A stretch of DNA of 64,000 nt from Nocardioides aquaticus (lineage in GTDB: Bacteria > Actinomycetota > Actinomycetes > Propionibacteriales > Nocardioidaceae), in the NCBI RefSeq assembly GCF_018459925.1, contig NZ_CP075371.1, positions 1,674,001 to 1,738,000 of the forward strand, given 5' to 3'. Made by a program: the position numbers and the translations under genes. The notes under the pieces were generated by a model that was not told where the DNA came from, did no database searches, and saw only the letters and a list, made by a program, of their open reading frames with translations. Positions 17,099-27,227 of the stretch are shown here, one piece after another. How positions within the stretch are numbered: the first letter of the stretch is position 1; the number at the start of each line of letters is the position of its first letter.

Positions 17099-17665
17099 GT
17101 GAACCTGCCGCCTCTGCTGCTCCTCACCGACCGGAGCCAGCTGCCTGCCGGGCGATCCCTGGAACGCGCCGTGGCTGAGTGCGCCTCGGCGGGCCTCGCC
17201 GTCGTCGTCCTGCGCGAGCTCGACCTTCCCGAGCCGGAGCGCGCGAGCCTCGCTGCGCAACTTGCCCGCCATGTCACGGTCATCGCGGCCCGCACGTTGT
17301 TGCCGGCCACCGCCGGGGTGCACCTGGCGGCGCACCAACCGGTGGTGGCGGCCCGGCACGGCCGGTCGTGTCACGACGAGTCGCAGCTGAGGCAGGCAGT
17401 GTCCGGGGGAGCGGCGTGGGTCACGCCGGTCGCCGGTCGCGGCCTCGCCGTCCAAGCCGGGCTACGGCCCGGCCCTCGGCATCGACGGCGTGGCCAGGCT
17501 GGCCCCCGCGGCCGCCGGGGTGCCGGTCTACGCACTCGGCGGGATCGACGCGACCAACGCCGCTGACTTCCGGACGGCCGGAGCCGACGGCGTGGCCGTG
17601 ATGGGCGCGGTGATGCGTGCGGACGACCCGGCCGCCGTGGTCGAGCAGCTGCTCGGAGCGGTCGC

Positions 17666-17669
<4 letters not shown>
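17099..17669 (+). CDS. Second ThiE/TenI-like protein, frameshifted
   Basis: A second thiamine-phosphate-synthase-fold protein (TenI tautomerase or ThiE paralogue). The GTG at 17099 gives LLLLTDRSQLPAGRSL, AGVHLAAHQPVVAARHGRSC and GAAWVTPVAG. The conserved SKPGYGPALGIDGVARLAP, VPVYALGGIDATNAADFRTAG and DGVAVMGAVM follow in another frame, so one base appears to be extra (or two missing) near 17446-17452. The stop overlaps the thiD ATG (ATGA). Which of the two functions it has cannot be told from sequence alone. Confidence 0.75.
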
Positions 17670-20136
<2,467 letters not shown>

Positions 20137-20147
20137 ACTCGCGCCCC

Positions 20148-21848
20148 ATGACCTGGAACCGCCCGGTACCCCTCCTCGGTGACCAGACCTCGGCGTCCGA
20201 GCGGGCCGCCGAGGTCGAGGGCTGGGCCTTCCCGCAGACCGCCCGGGAGACGTTCTACGACGTCGTCGCTGCCCGTCGAGACGTACGCCGCTTCCGGCCC
20301 GACCCGGTCGACCCGGAGACGGTGCGCCGGGTGTTGGCGGCTGCACACATGGCACCGTCGGTCGGGCACAGCCAGCCCTGGCGGTTCATCGTGGTCTCCG
20401 ATCCGGCCACCCGGGACCGGGCCGCCCGCATGGCTGACGAGCAGCGGCTGCGACAGGCCCGCCAGATGGACCCCGAGGCGGGCCGGCGGTTGCTCGACCT
20501 GCAGCTCGAAGGCATCCGCGAGGCCCCGCTCGGCGTGGTCGTCGCCTGCGACCGGCGTACGGCGGCTGCAGGGGTGCTCGGCCGGGCGACCTTCCCCGAC
20601 GCCGACATGTGGTCGTGCGCATGCGCCATCCAGAACCTCTGGCTGGCCGCGCGGGCCGAGGGCCTGGGCGTCGGCTGGGTCACCCTGTTCGAGCAGCACG
20701 ATCTCGAGGCCCTGGTCGGGGTGCCAGACGGGGTGGTCACCCTGGGCTGGCTCTGCCTGGGCTGGCCCGACGAGCGTCCGCCGGCCCCGGGCCTGGAGCG
20801 GGCTGGCTGGTCGCGTCGGCAGCCAGTCGACGAGGTGATCTTCGCCGAGCGTTGGAGCGAGGCCACTCCGGCGCCGCCGTCGCACCTGCGGGCGCCCGCC
20901 AACGACGCAGTGGTGGGCGCCCGGGACGAGGCCGACGTGCTGCTCACCCCGCCTGGCTCGCTCGGGTTGCTAGACCGCTACGTCGACCGGGTCGAGGCCG
21001 CGATGCAGGAACGTCGCGAGAGCGCACCGACCGGCCAGCTGCTGCTTGTTGCGGGCCGGCACCCAGTAACCAGCCACGGCGTCTCCGCCTACCGCGAGTC
21101 CGTCACCGAGGACGTACTTGCGGCCAGCAAGGTCGGCGAGTCCGCTGGTGCGGTCGCAGCAGCAGCCGCCGGCCTCGACTTCGAGGTGGTTGACGCCGGT
21201 ACGGCGACCGGTGATCTCGTCACCTCCGACGCCCTGTCTGCCGATCAGGTCTCTGACCTGATCGAGCGCGGGCGTGGCCTCGGCGCGGCCGTCGGCAGCC
21301 ACCATGTCCTCCAGGCACTGGGGGAGGTCGGCATCGGCAACACCACCGTGGCCGCCACGCTCGCGGCGGTGCTGCTGGACCTGCCCGCCTCCGACGTGGT
21401 GGGGCTCGGAGCCGGTGCGGACACCGCCATGGTGCGACGCAAGACCGAGGTCGTGGAGGCCGCACTGGCGAGGGTGCACGCAGCTCGAGGTCCGGGTCAA
21501 CTGCTTCCCGAGGAAGCGCTTGCCTGCGTGGGCGGGCCCGAGTTCTGTGTCCTCGCCGGGGCTGTGCTGGGCGCCGCGTCCACCGGAGCGGTCAGCGTGC
21601 TCGACGGCCTGGCCACGAGTGTCGCAGCCCTGGCCGCAGTTCGTATCGAGCCCGGTGCTGCGGCGTACCTCGTCGCCGGCCAGCGCAGCGGCGAGCGCGC
21701 CCACGCCACGGTCCTGGAGCACCTCGGGCTCGAGCCGTTGCTGGACCTGCGGCTGCGGGCCGGTGAAGGGGTCGGTGCCACGCTGGCCTGCGCCATGCTG
21801 ATCAGTGGGCTGAAACTGCGCCGAGGGATAGGCCGAACGGCGCCGTGA
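20148..21848 (+). CDS. bluB: BluB-CobT fusion: DMB synthase plus second CobT-like domain
   Basis: A 566-residue fusion. Residues 1-240 are BluB, the flavin destructase that makes 5,6-dimethylbenzimidazole from FMNH2 and oxygen (FYDVVAARRDVRRFRPDPV, APSVGHSQPWRFIVV, DADMWSCACAIQNLWLAARAE). Residues about 265-566 resemble CobT (HGVSAYRESVTEDVL, GEVGIGNTTVAATL, AGEGVGATLA with the presumed catalytic Glu). The family's GDHG motif is GRHPV here, so substrate handling may differ from the stand-alone CobT. It lies downstream of thiC within the TPP-riboswitch run. ATG at 20148 has no strong Shine-Dalgarno. Confidence 0.9.
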   Translation: MTWNRPVPLLGDQTSASERAAEVEGWAFPQTARETFYDVVAARRDVRRFRPDPVDPETVRRVLAAAHMAPSVGHSQPWRFIVVSDPATRDRAARMADEQRLRQARQMDPEAGRRLLDLQLEGIREAPLGVVVACDRRTAAAGVLGRATFPDADMWSCACAIQNLWLAARAEGLGVGWVTLFEQHDLEALVGVPDGVVTLGWLCLGWPDERPPAPGLERAGWSRRQPVDEVIFAERWSEATPAPPSHLRAPANDAVVGARDEADVLLTPPGSLGLLDRYVDRVEAAMQERRESAPTGQLLLVAGRHPVTSHGVSAYRESVTEDVLAASKVGESAGAVAAAAAGLDFEVVDAGTATGDLVTSDALSADQVSDLIERGRGLGAAVGSHHVLQALGEVGIGNTTVAATLAAVLLDLPASDVVGLGAGADTAMVRRKTEVVEAALARVHAARGPGQLLPEEALACVGGPEFCVLAGAVLGAASTGAVSVLDGLATSVAALAAVRIEPGAAAYLVAGQRSGERAHATVLEHLGLEPLLDLRLRAGEGVGATLACAMLISGLKLRRGIGRTAP

Positions 21849-22435
21849 TGGAGCTGTTGCTGGTCCGGCACGGGGAGTCGACCTGGAATGTGGCTGGACG
21901 CATGCAGGGCCAGACCGCCTCTCCGGTGCTCACCGATCGTGGTCGCCGCCAGGCTGGCGATGTTGGGGCCCGACTGCTCGCCCTCGGGGCAGCCCGGTTG
22001 CTGACCTCGGACCTCGTCCGGGCGCGGCAGACCGCAGCGATCATTGGCAGGACACTGCGGCTCGAGCCGGAGACGGATCCGCTGCTGCGCGAGCGTCACT
22101 ACGGGACATGGCAAGGGCGCAACAGTGCCGAAGCCATACGGGCCACGCGGTCCCTGCTCGACCACGAACGGGTGCCGGGCGGCGAGTCCCTGGTCGACGT
22201 ACGCCAGCGTTGGGCGACCCTGGTCACCGCGCTGGGCGACATCCCCGAACCTGTCGTCCTGGTCACCCACGGCAACGTCATCGTCGAGGCTGCCGGGGGT
22301 CCAATCCCGGAGAACGGCTCGGTCACCCGTCTCCTGCTAGATATATGGACACACACGCTGACGCCGGTCGACCGGTCGAGCGATGCAAGCCCCTTCCTGA
22401 GTCACAGTGCACGCGACGGGGAGAGGGGGGGGTGA
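21848..22435 (+). CDS. Histidine phosphatase, probable alpha-ribazole phosphatase
   Basis: A 195-residue phosphoglycerate-mutase-fold protein: LLVRHGESTWN with the catalytic His, TSDLVRARQTAAII, EGRxGxW-like ERHYGTWQGRN, and the second His in VTHGNVIVEAAGG. Its position after the bluB-cobT fusion (overlap TGATG) argues for alpha-ribazole-phosphate dephosphorylation; this is inference. The C-terminus after PENGSVTRLLLDI is unlike the family, and its stop lies directly at the left inverted repeat of the following insertion element, so the tail may have been rewritten by the insertion. Confidence 0.85.
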   Translation: MELLLVRHGESTWNVAGRMQGQTASPVLTDRGRRQAGDVGARLLALGAARLLTSDLVRARQTAAIIGRTLRLEPETDPLLRERHYGTWQGRNSAEAIRATRSLLDHERVPGGESLVDVRQRWATLVTALGDIPEPVVLVTHGNVIVEAAGGPIPENGSVTRLLLDIWTHTLTPVDRSSDASPFLSHSARDGERGG

Positions 22436-24165
22436 CCTAGCCTCGTGCTTTCGCCGGGCACCGTGGAACTGGACCGTTTGCTGACCTGAAAAGTGCTCCT
22501 GACCTGCGACAATGAGGGTTTTCTAGGTCAACGTCGTCGTAGCTCGAGGAGCACCTTCCAGGTGAAGAACACTACCTGCTTCTACCCCCATGTCGAGGTC
22601 GACACCGCGCCGTGTGCCGCGGTCGCCCAGGCCGGTGGGATCACGTTGACCGAGACCATCGCCCTGACCTACCTGATCGGGGCGTTGAGCGGTGAGCTGG
22701 CCCCGTGGCGCAAGGACCTGGCGGTCCACGACCCCGCCAAGGTGCTGCTCGATCTCGCGTTGAGCCTGGCCCTGGGCGGGACCTGCCTGGCCGATGTTGC
22801 GGTGTTGCGCGCCGAGCCCGGCGTCTACGGCCTGGTGGCCTCCGATCCGACGATCTCGCGGACCATCGACGCCCTCGCCGCCAACGCACCGAAGGTGCTG
22901 GCCGCGATCGACCGGGCCCGCGCCGGCGCCCGTGCCCGGGCCTGGGCGCTGGCCGGGACCGAGGCACCCGACCACGCCGCGACCGCGAAGCACCCGATGG
23001 TCATCGACCTCGACGCCACCCTGATCGCCGCCCACTCCGAGAAGGAACAAGCGAGCAGGACGTGGAAGAAGGGGTTCGGGTTCCACCCGTTGTGCGCGTT
23101 AATCGACCACGGCACCGACGGGACCGGGGAGCCCCTCGTCATCGGGCTGCGCACCGGGCGGGCGGGGTCGAACACTGCCGCGGACCACATCGCGGTGACC
23201 CGCCAAGCGCTGGCCCAGCTCCCCGACCACGCCCCGGGGACCAGGCCCGGGCGCCGGGTGCTGGTGCGCACCGACGGCGCCGGCGCGACCCATGACTTCC
23301 TCACCTATCTCGCTGGGCGACGGGTCACCTACTCGGTCGGGTTGACCCTCCCGACCAACACCGCTGACCTGCTGCAACACATCCCCGAGGAGGTCTGGAC
23401 CCCGGCCTACGACGCTGGCGGCGGCATTCGGAAAGGGGCCTGGGTCGCCGAGCTCACCGGGCTGCTCGACCTGGGCGGCTGGCCTGCGGGGATGCGCGTG
23501 ATCGCCCGCAAGGAACGGCCCCACCCCGGCGCCCAGCTGCGCATCACCGACATCGAGGGCCACCGGGTCACCGCGTTCGCGACCAACACCCCCACCGGTG
23601 GCGGTCACGGCCAACTCGCCGACCTCGAGCTGCGCCACCGCCGCCGGGCCCGGTGCGAGGACCGGATCCGCATCGCCAAGGACACCGGCCTGCGTGCCCT
23701 GCCGTTGCACGACTTCGACCAGAACCAGATCTGGTGCGCCGTCATCGCCCTGGCCGGCGACCTGCTGGCCTGGATGCCGATGCTCGCACTGCCCGGCACC
23801 GAGGTCCGCCGCTGGGAACCCAAACGGCTGCGGATGCGACTGTTCACGATCCCCGCGACCCGCGCCCACCACGCCCGACGCCGCGTCGTGCACCTCGCCG
23901 AACACGCGCCCTGGGCCCACCTCGCCCAACAAGCCATCGACCGACTCCGTGAGCTACACCGACTCGGCGTACCCCTGGCCGTCCCCGGGTAGAACCCGGC
24001 CCACCCGCCCCAACGACCAGCACCAGCTTTGGACCCGTGAAACCCACGCCCACCCCGGACGACACCGGGGCCACTGTCCTACCCAGGTGCCACTATCAGC
24101 ACCACCAAGGAGCTCAGCCCGATCCTCGCGTCACGAACCCCACCCCATGAAAGCGCGAGGTTAGG
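22436..24165 (+). mobile_element. IS1380-family insertion sequence
   Basis: Bounded by imperfect inverted repeats CCTAGCCTCGTGCTTTC (from 22436) and, on the other strand, CCTAACCTCGCGCTTTC (ending 24165). One transposase gene fills most of the 1.73 kb. No clear target duplication was found (GTGA left, GCCA right), so the insertion may be old or rearranged. It separates the vitamin cluster from the diol dehydratase locus. Confidence 0.85.
22562..23992 (+). CDS. IS1380-family transposase
   Basis: About 476 residues from GTG 22562; a longer frame upstream exists inside the element's left end. DDE-fold landmarks: DLDATLIAAHSEKE with the first Asp, WKKGFGFHPLCALIDHG, RTDGAGATHDFL with the second Asp, and a C-terminal ARCEDRIRIAKDTGLRALPL with the Glu region. 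Appears intact, so the element could be active. Confidence 0.9.
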   Translation: MKNTTCFYPHVEVDTAPCAAVAQAGGITLTETIALTYLIGALSGELAPWRKDLAVHDPAKVLLDLALSLALGGTCLADVAVLRAEPGVYGLVASDPTISRTIDALAANAPKVLAAIDRARAGARARAWALAGTEAPDHAATAKHPMVIDLDATLIAAHSEKEQASRTWKKGFGFHPLCALIDHGTDGTGEPLVIGLRTGRAGSNTAADHIAVTRQALAQLPDHAPGTRPGRRVLVRTDGAGATHDFLTYLAGRRVTYSVGLTLPTNTADLLQHIPEEVWTPAYDAGGGIRKGAWVAELTGLLDLGGWPAGMRVIARKERPHPGAQLRITDIEGHRVTAFATNTPTGGGHGQLADLELRHRRRARCEDRIRIAKDTGLRALPLHDFDQNQIWCAVIALAGDLLAWMPMLALPGTEVRRWEPKRLRMRLFTIPATRAHHARRRVVHLAEHAPWAHLAQQAIDRLRELHRLGVPLAVPG

Positions 24166-24183
24166 GCCAGATCGCGATGCTGC
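23993..24183. other. Right end of the IS element and short junction
   Basis: Non-coding right flank of the IS1380-type element up to its inverted repeat at 24143-24165, then 18 bases to the pduO stop. No other signal was seen. Confidence 0.6.
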
Positions 24184-24780
24184 TCAGCTCTTGATCGGCT
24201 CCTCACCCCGACCGGCTCGCTGGCCACCCGGCACCCACATGGGGTCTTCGCCGCCGTTCTCTACCCGCGCCAGGATAAACAGCAGGTCCGATAGCCGATT
24301 GAGGTATTGGAGTGTCACCTTGTTGACCGCGTGATCCGACGTACTGAGCCAGGCGCTGCGCTCGGCCCTGCGAGACACGGTTCGAGCCTGGTGCAGCAGG
24401 GCGCCAGCGGGGCTGCCGCCCGGCAGGATGAAACTGGTCAGGGTTTGCAAAGACTCGTTGAACTCATCGCACCACTCCTCAAGTTGTTGCACCTGCTCTG
24501 GCAACATCCGCAGCTCCGTCTTCTTCCGCTGCGTGCCGATCGGGGTTGCCAGGTCGGCGCCCAAGTCGAACAGATCGTTCTGCACATGGCGGATGATCTC
24601 AGCCGTGCGCGGTGTCGGCGAGCCGAGGGCGAGGACGAGACCGAGGACAGAGTTGGTCTCGTCGCAGTCTGCATAGGCCTGGAGCCGCGGGTCACCCTTA
24701 GACGTGCGGGATCCGTCGCCCAAGTGGGTTTCGCCGTCATCGCCGGTACGGGTGTAAATGCGAGTCAGTCGGACCGTCAC
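24184..24780 (-). CDS. pduO: PduO-type cob(I)alamin adenosyltransferase
   Basis: A 198-residue trimeric adenosyltransferase that makes AdoCbl from ATP and cob(I)alamin. Motifs: YTRTGDDGETHLGDGSR near the N-terminus (ATP binding), YADCDETNSVLG, FILPGGSPAGALLHQARTVS and RRAERSAW, the conserved helix with the catalytic Arg. It supplies cofactor for the diol dehydratase encoded a few genes away. Salmonella PduO carries an extra C-terminal DUF336 domain; here that domain is a separate gene at 25.2 kb. Confidence 0.95.
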   Translation of the reverse strand: MTVRLTRIYTRTGDDGETHLGDGSRTSKGDPRLQAYADCDETNSVLGLVLALGSPTPRTAEIIRHVQNDLFDLGADLATPIGTQRKKTELRMLPEQVQQLEEWCDEFNESLQTLTSFILPGGSPAGALLHQARTVSRRAERSAWLSTSDHAVNKVTLQYLNRLSDLLFILARVENGGEDPMWVPGGQRAGRGEEPIKS

Positions 24781-24786
24781 GGCTGC

Positions 24787-24888
24787 TCAGATCGCCATCA
24801 CGAGCAGTGCCGCCGAGGCAGCACCGATAAGAGGATTGACAATCGGCAACCCCAGTGCCTCCCAGAGAATGCTATCGAGACTGGACAC
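24787..24888 (-). CDS. Possible 33-residue membrane peptide upstream of pduO
   Basis: A GTG at 24888 opens a short frame (SSLDSILWEALGLPIVNPLIG, then AASAALLVMAI) ending 6 bases before pduO. The C-terminal two thirds are hydrophobic, enough for one membrane segment. Codon use and position suggest a real peptide in an operon with pduO, but there is no recognised family. Confidence 0.35.
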   Translation of the reverse strand: MSSLDSILWEALGLPIVNPLIGAASAALLVMAI

Positions 24889-25200
24889 GCGTGGCACCTC
24901 AGGCTTTCGTCGCGGGCTCGGTTGTGAAGCCGCGGACTGCGGCGTTGCGCACTCTAGGTGTACCGAGGACCCGGGTGGAGGGTGCGGCACAGACCTGTCC
25001 CATTCCCATGTCCTCGCTGGAAGACGGACGGGCTTTACCTATCCAGCTGGTTAGGTCCGACCTGGCGCCGCGGGTGGGCAGCCGGCATGTCTCCAGCTGA
25101 CCCCTTCCGTGCACGGGTCGCGAAAACTAGGCTCCCGTTCAGACGGATCCGCTCTCGGGTCCGCAGCAGCGACGATGGTGTCGCTCGGGAGAGGAGAACC
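24889..25200. other. Divergent intergenic region between pduO and DUF336 gene
   Basis: About 310 bases with no convincing gene. It must hold promoters for pduO (minus) and the DUF336 gene (plus). GGGAGAGGAG at 25189-25198 is the ribosome site of the latter. No cobalamin aptamer motif was found here. Confidence 0.5.
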
Positions 25201-25620
25201 ATGCCGGCGAGCTTGACGTTGGAGGAGGCCGAGGCGGTGCTCGCGGCCGCCAAGGCCAAGGCCGAGGAGATCGGTCAGCCGATGAACATCGCGGTCTGCG
25301 ACGACGGAGGCCACCTCGTGGTCTTCGCGCGCATGGACGCTGCCATCAAGGTCTCGGTCGACATCTCACAAAGGAAGGCGCGGACGGCCATCATGATGAA
25401 CTTGCCTACGGACGCGCTGAGCGGGATCACCCAACCCGGTGCCGAGCTCTACGGGCTCGAGTGGACCTCGGGCGGATTGGTCAGTTTCGGCGGCGGCATG
25501 CTGCTCAGCCGTCGCGGCGACACGGTTGGCGCTATCGGGGTCAGCGCCGGGTCAGTCGCCCAAGACATGGAGGTCGCCGCAGCCGGGGTCGCTGCCCTTC
25601 CGAAGACGCGCGACAAGTGA
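25201..25620 (+). CDS. DUF336 (GlcG/HbpS/PduO C-terminal-like) protein
   Basis: A 139-residue protein of the GlcG/HbpS family: TLEEAEAVLAAAKAKAEEIG, NIAVCDDGGHLVVFARMD, SVDISQRKARTA, then FGGGMLLSRRGDTVGAIGVSAG. The ATG at 25201 follows a strong GAGGAG. The same domain forms the C-terminal half of enteric PduO, where heme/corrinoid binding has been proposed; here it is split off and lies divergent from the adenosyltransferase. Likely part of the diol dehydratase cofactor system. Confidence 0.85.
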   Translation: MPASLTLEEAEAVLAAAKAKAEEIGQPMNIAVCDDGGHLVVFARMDAAIKVSVDISQRKARTAIMMNLPTDALSGITQPGAELYGLEWTSGGLVSFGGGMLLSRRGDTVGAIGVSAGSVAQDMEVAAAGVAALPKTRDK

Positions 25621-25662
25621 GTCGCTCGGCGGCCCGGACCGTGGGGTCCGGGCCGCCGGGGG

Positions 25663-26415
25663 TCAGTCCAGGCCGAGCCGCACTGCGATAGAGACGACCT
25701 CGGCACGGTTGGTCGCGCCGAGTTTGTCGGTGATGTTGCGCAGGTGGAACTTGACAGTGGACTCGCTGATGAACAGGGTCCGGGCCACCACGTTGTTGCG
25801 TTGCCCCAGGGCCACCAGGCTGAGGACCTCGCGCTCCCGCGTTGTCAGCGAGGCACCGTGGACCGTGTGCTGGCGCCGCAGCGCGCGCATCACGGCGCTG
25901 CAGAAGTGGCGGTCCAGCGCCGGCTCACCCGCGACCACCTGATGCATCACAGCGAGCAGGTCCTCGACCCGTGAAGAGCGCGAGACCAGTGCGTCGACCC
26001 CGCCGGACACCGCTGACAGCACGTCGTCGTCCGGCAGCTCACGTGCGAGCAGCACCACGGTCAGCTCGGGGTTGGCCAGCTTGACGGCCCGTACCTCCAA
26101 GATCCCGGCGGAGCGGTCTTCCGCGCTGGGAAGATCAAGCACCACCACGTCGACCTGCCTCGCCTCCGCGAGCCGCCGCAGTGACTCCGGACGCTGATCG
26201 CCCGGAACCAGCTCGATTCCAGGATAGGTGCCGAGGACGTCGAGCAGGCCGCGGCGTACGAGCTCGTCACCGGTGAGCACGGCTGTGCGGCAGGGCTGCC
26301 GCTGAGCCTCGGTCGCCGCCGTCGCCCGTGGCTCAGGGGCAGCCCCGCGCGCGGGCAGATGAGACACCGGATGGCTCGTGCGCTCAGGCCTGGGTCTGGT
26401 GATCTGCTGCGTCAT
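25663..26415 (-). CDS. LuxR-type response regulator with degenerate receiver
   Basis: A 250-residue protein with a receiver-like domain (about 44-165) and a clear LuxR HTH at the C-terminus (LTTREREVLSLVALGQRNNV, VARTLFISESTVKFHLRNIT). In the receiver the Asp of VVVLDLPS remains, but the acidic pocket is reduced (TGDE), the Thr/Ser position reads VVLLARE, and the conserved Lys region reads ALVSRSS. Phosphorylation-dependent switching is therefore doubtful. It is tail-to-tail with the DUF336 gene and near the other cluster regulators. Confidence 0.85.
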   Translation of the reverse strand: MTQQITRPRPERTSHPVSHLPARGAAPEPRATAATEAQRQPCRTAVLTGDELVRRGLLDVLGTYPGIELVPGDQRPESLRRLAEARQVDVVVLDLPSAEDRSAGILEVRAVKLANPELTVVLLARELPDDDVLSAVSGGVDALVSRSSRVEDLLAVMHQVVAGEPALDRHFCSAVMRALRRQHTVHGASLTTREREVLSLVALGQRNNVVARTLFISESTVKFHLRNITDKLGATNRAEVVSIAVRLGLD

Positions 26416-26477
26416 CCTCACACCGTCCTGTCGAGTTCCGGGACTGTAACCATGGTCACGTTGCGCAGCGTTGCGCG

Positions 26478-27227
26478 TCACCGACGGGGGACGCGCGTCA
26501 AGACGCAGTCGCCGCACAGGCCCGCTCCTGGGATTCGGTAGAACAAGCAGCAGCTCTGGCGGCGCCACCTGATCCGCCCCGCTGGTCCATCCGGAGCGAC
26601 GACCCAGCTGCCACTCAGCTCCGAGACGGTGAGCAGGTCGCCTACCAGCTGTTCCGCGACCGAGCCGACGGCCGGCGACGCGCCGCGCAGCACAGTGACC
26701 GCACCCCGCAGCGCAGAGGCGGTGTTGCCGAGCACGATGACGGGCGTGAGGCCGGTGGTCCCAGCGAGCAGATCGCCGAAAGGCAGCAGCAGGGCACGCA
26801 CCAGCGGTCCGGTCATGGAGTCGTCCGCCCGCGCCCACGCGGCATCGTCGACGAGTCCCGCGTAGTCGAGTCTTGCCTGGAGCCGGTGCTTGTCGAAGCG
26901 GAACCACAGGTGGGCACCGAGGTCGGGGGCATGGCGCGTGAGTGCGGTCAGGGCTACGGCCGGTGAGACCAAACGGGCCAGGACGCCGAGGTGCGCCGTG
27001 GAGGCTGCGACCCGGTCCTCGACGTCAACCTCCGCCACGCTGCCACCCAGGGCCAGGCCGATCCGGGTGCGTTCCACGAGCTGCTCGATCCAGGCAGCGG
27101 AGCGCAGTAGCTCCGCGCATGGGCGCCAGCCGTCGGCGACACCGTTCGGCGGCAGCGGGTCGTGCCCCACGAAGGGTCCCAGCTCTGCCAGTCGAGCGTG
27201 GACGTGCTCAGCCTGCGTGATGGTCAT
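26478..27227 (-). CDS. FhuF-like (2Fe-2S) protein
   Basis: A 249-residue protein ending with the FhuF-type cluster motif CCLFYRIPGAGLCGDC; FhuF-family proteins are ferric-siderophore reductases with a 2Fe-2S site. No siderophore genes are nearby. The start ATG overlaps the stop of the GAF regulator (ATGA), so it is made with that regulator. A redox or iron-linked role in reactivating the corrinoid or sensing is conceivable but unsupported by homology. Confidence 0.75.
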   Translation of the reverse strand: MTITQAEHVHARLAELGPFVGHDPLPPNGVADGWRPCAELLRSAAWIEQLVERTRIGLALGGSVAEVDVEDRVAASTAHLGVLARLVSPAVALTALTRHAPDLGAHLWFRFDKHRLQARLDYAGLVDDAAWARADDSMTGPLVRALLLPFGDLLAGTTGLTPVIVLGNTASALRGAVTVLRGASPAVGSVAEQLVGDLLTVSELSGSWVVAPDGPAGRIRWRRQSCCLFYRIPGAGLCGDCVLTRVPRR

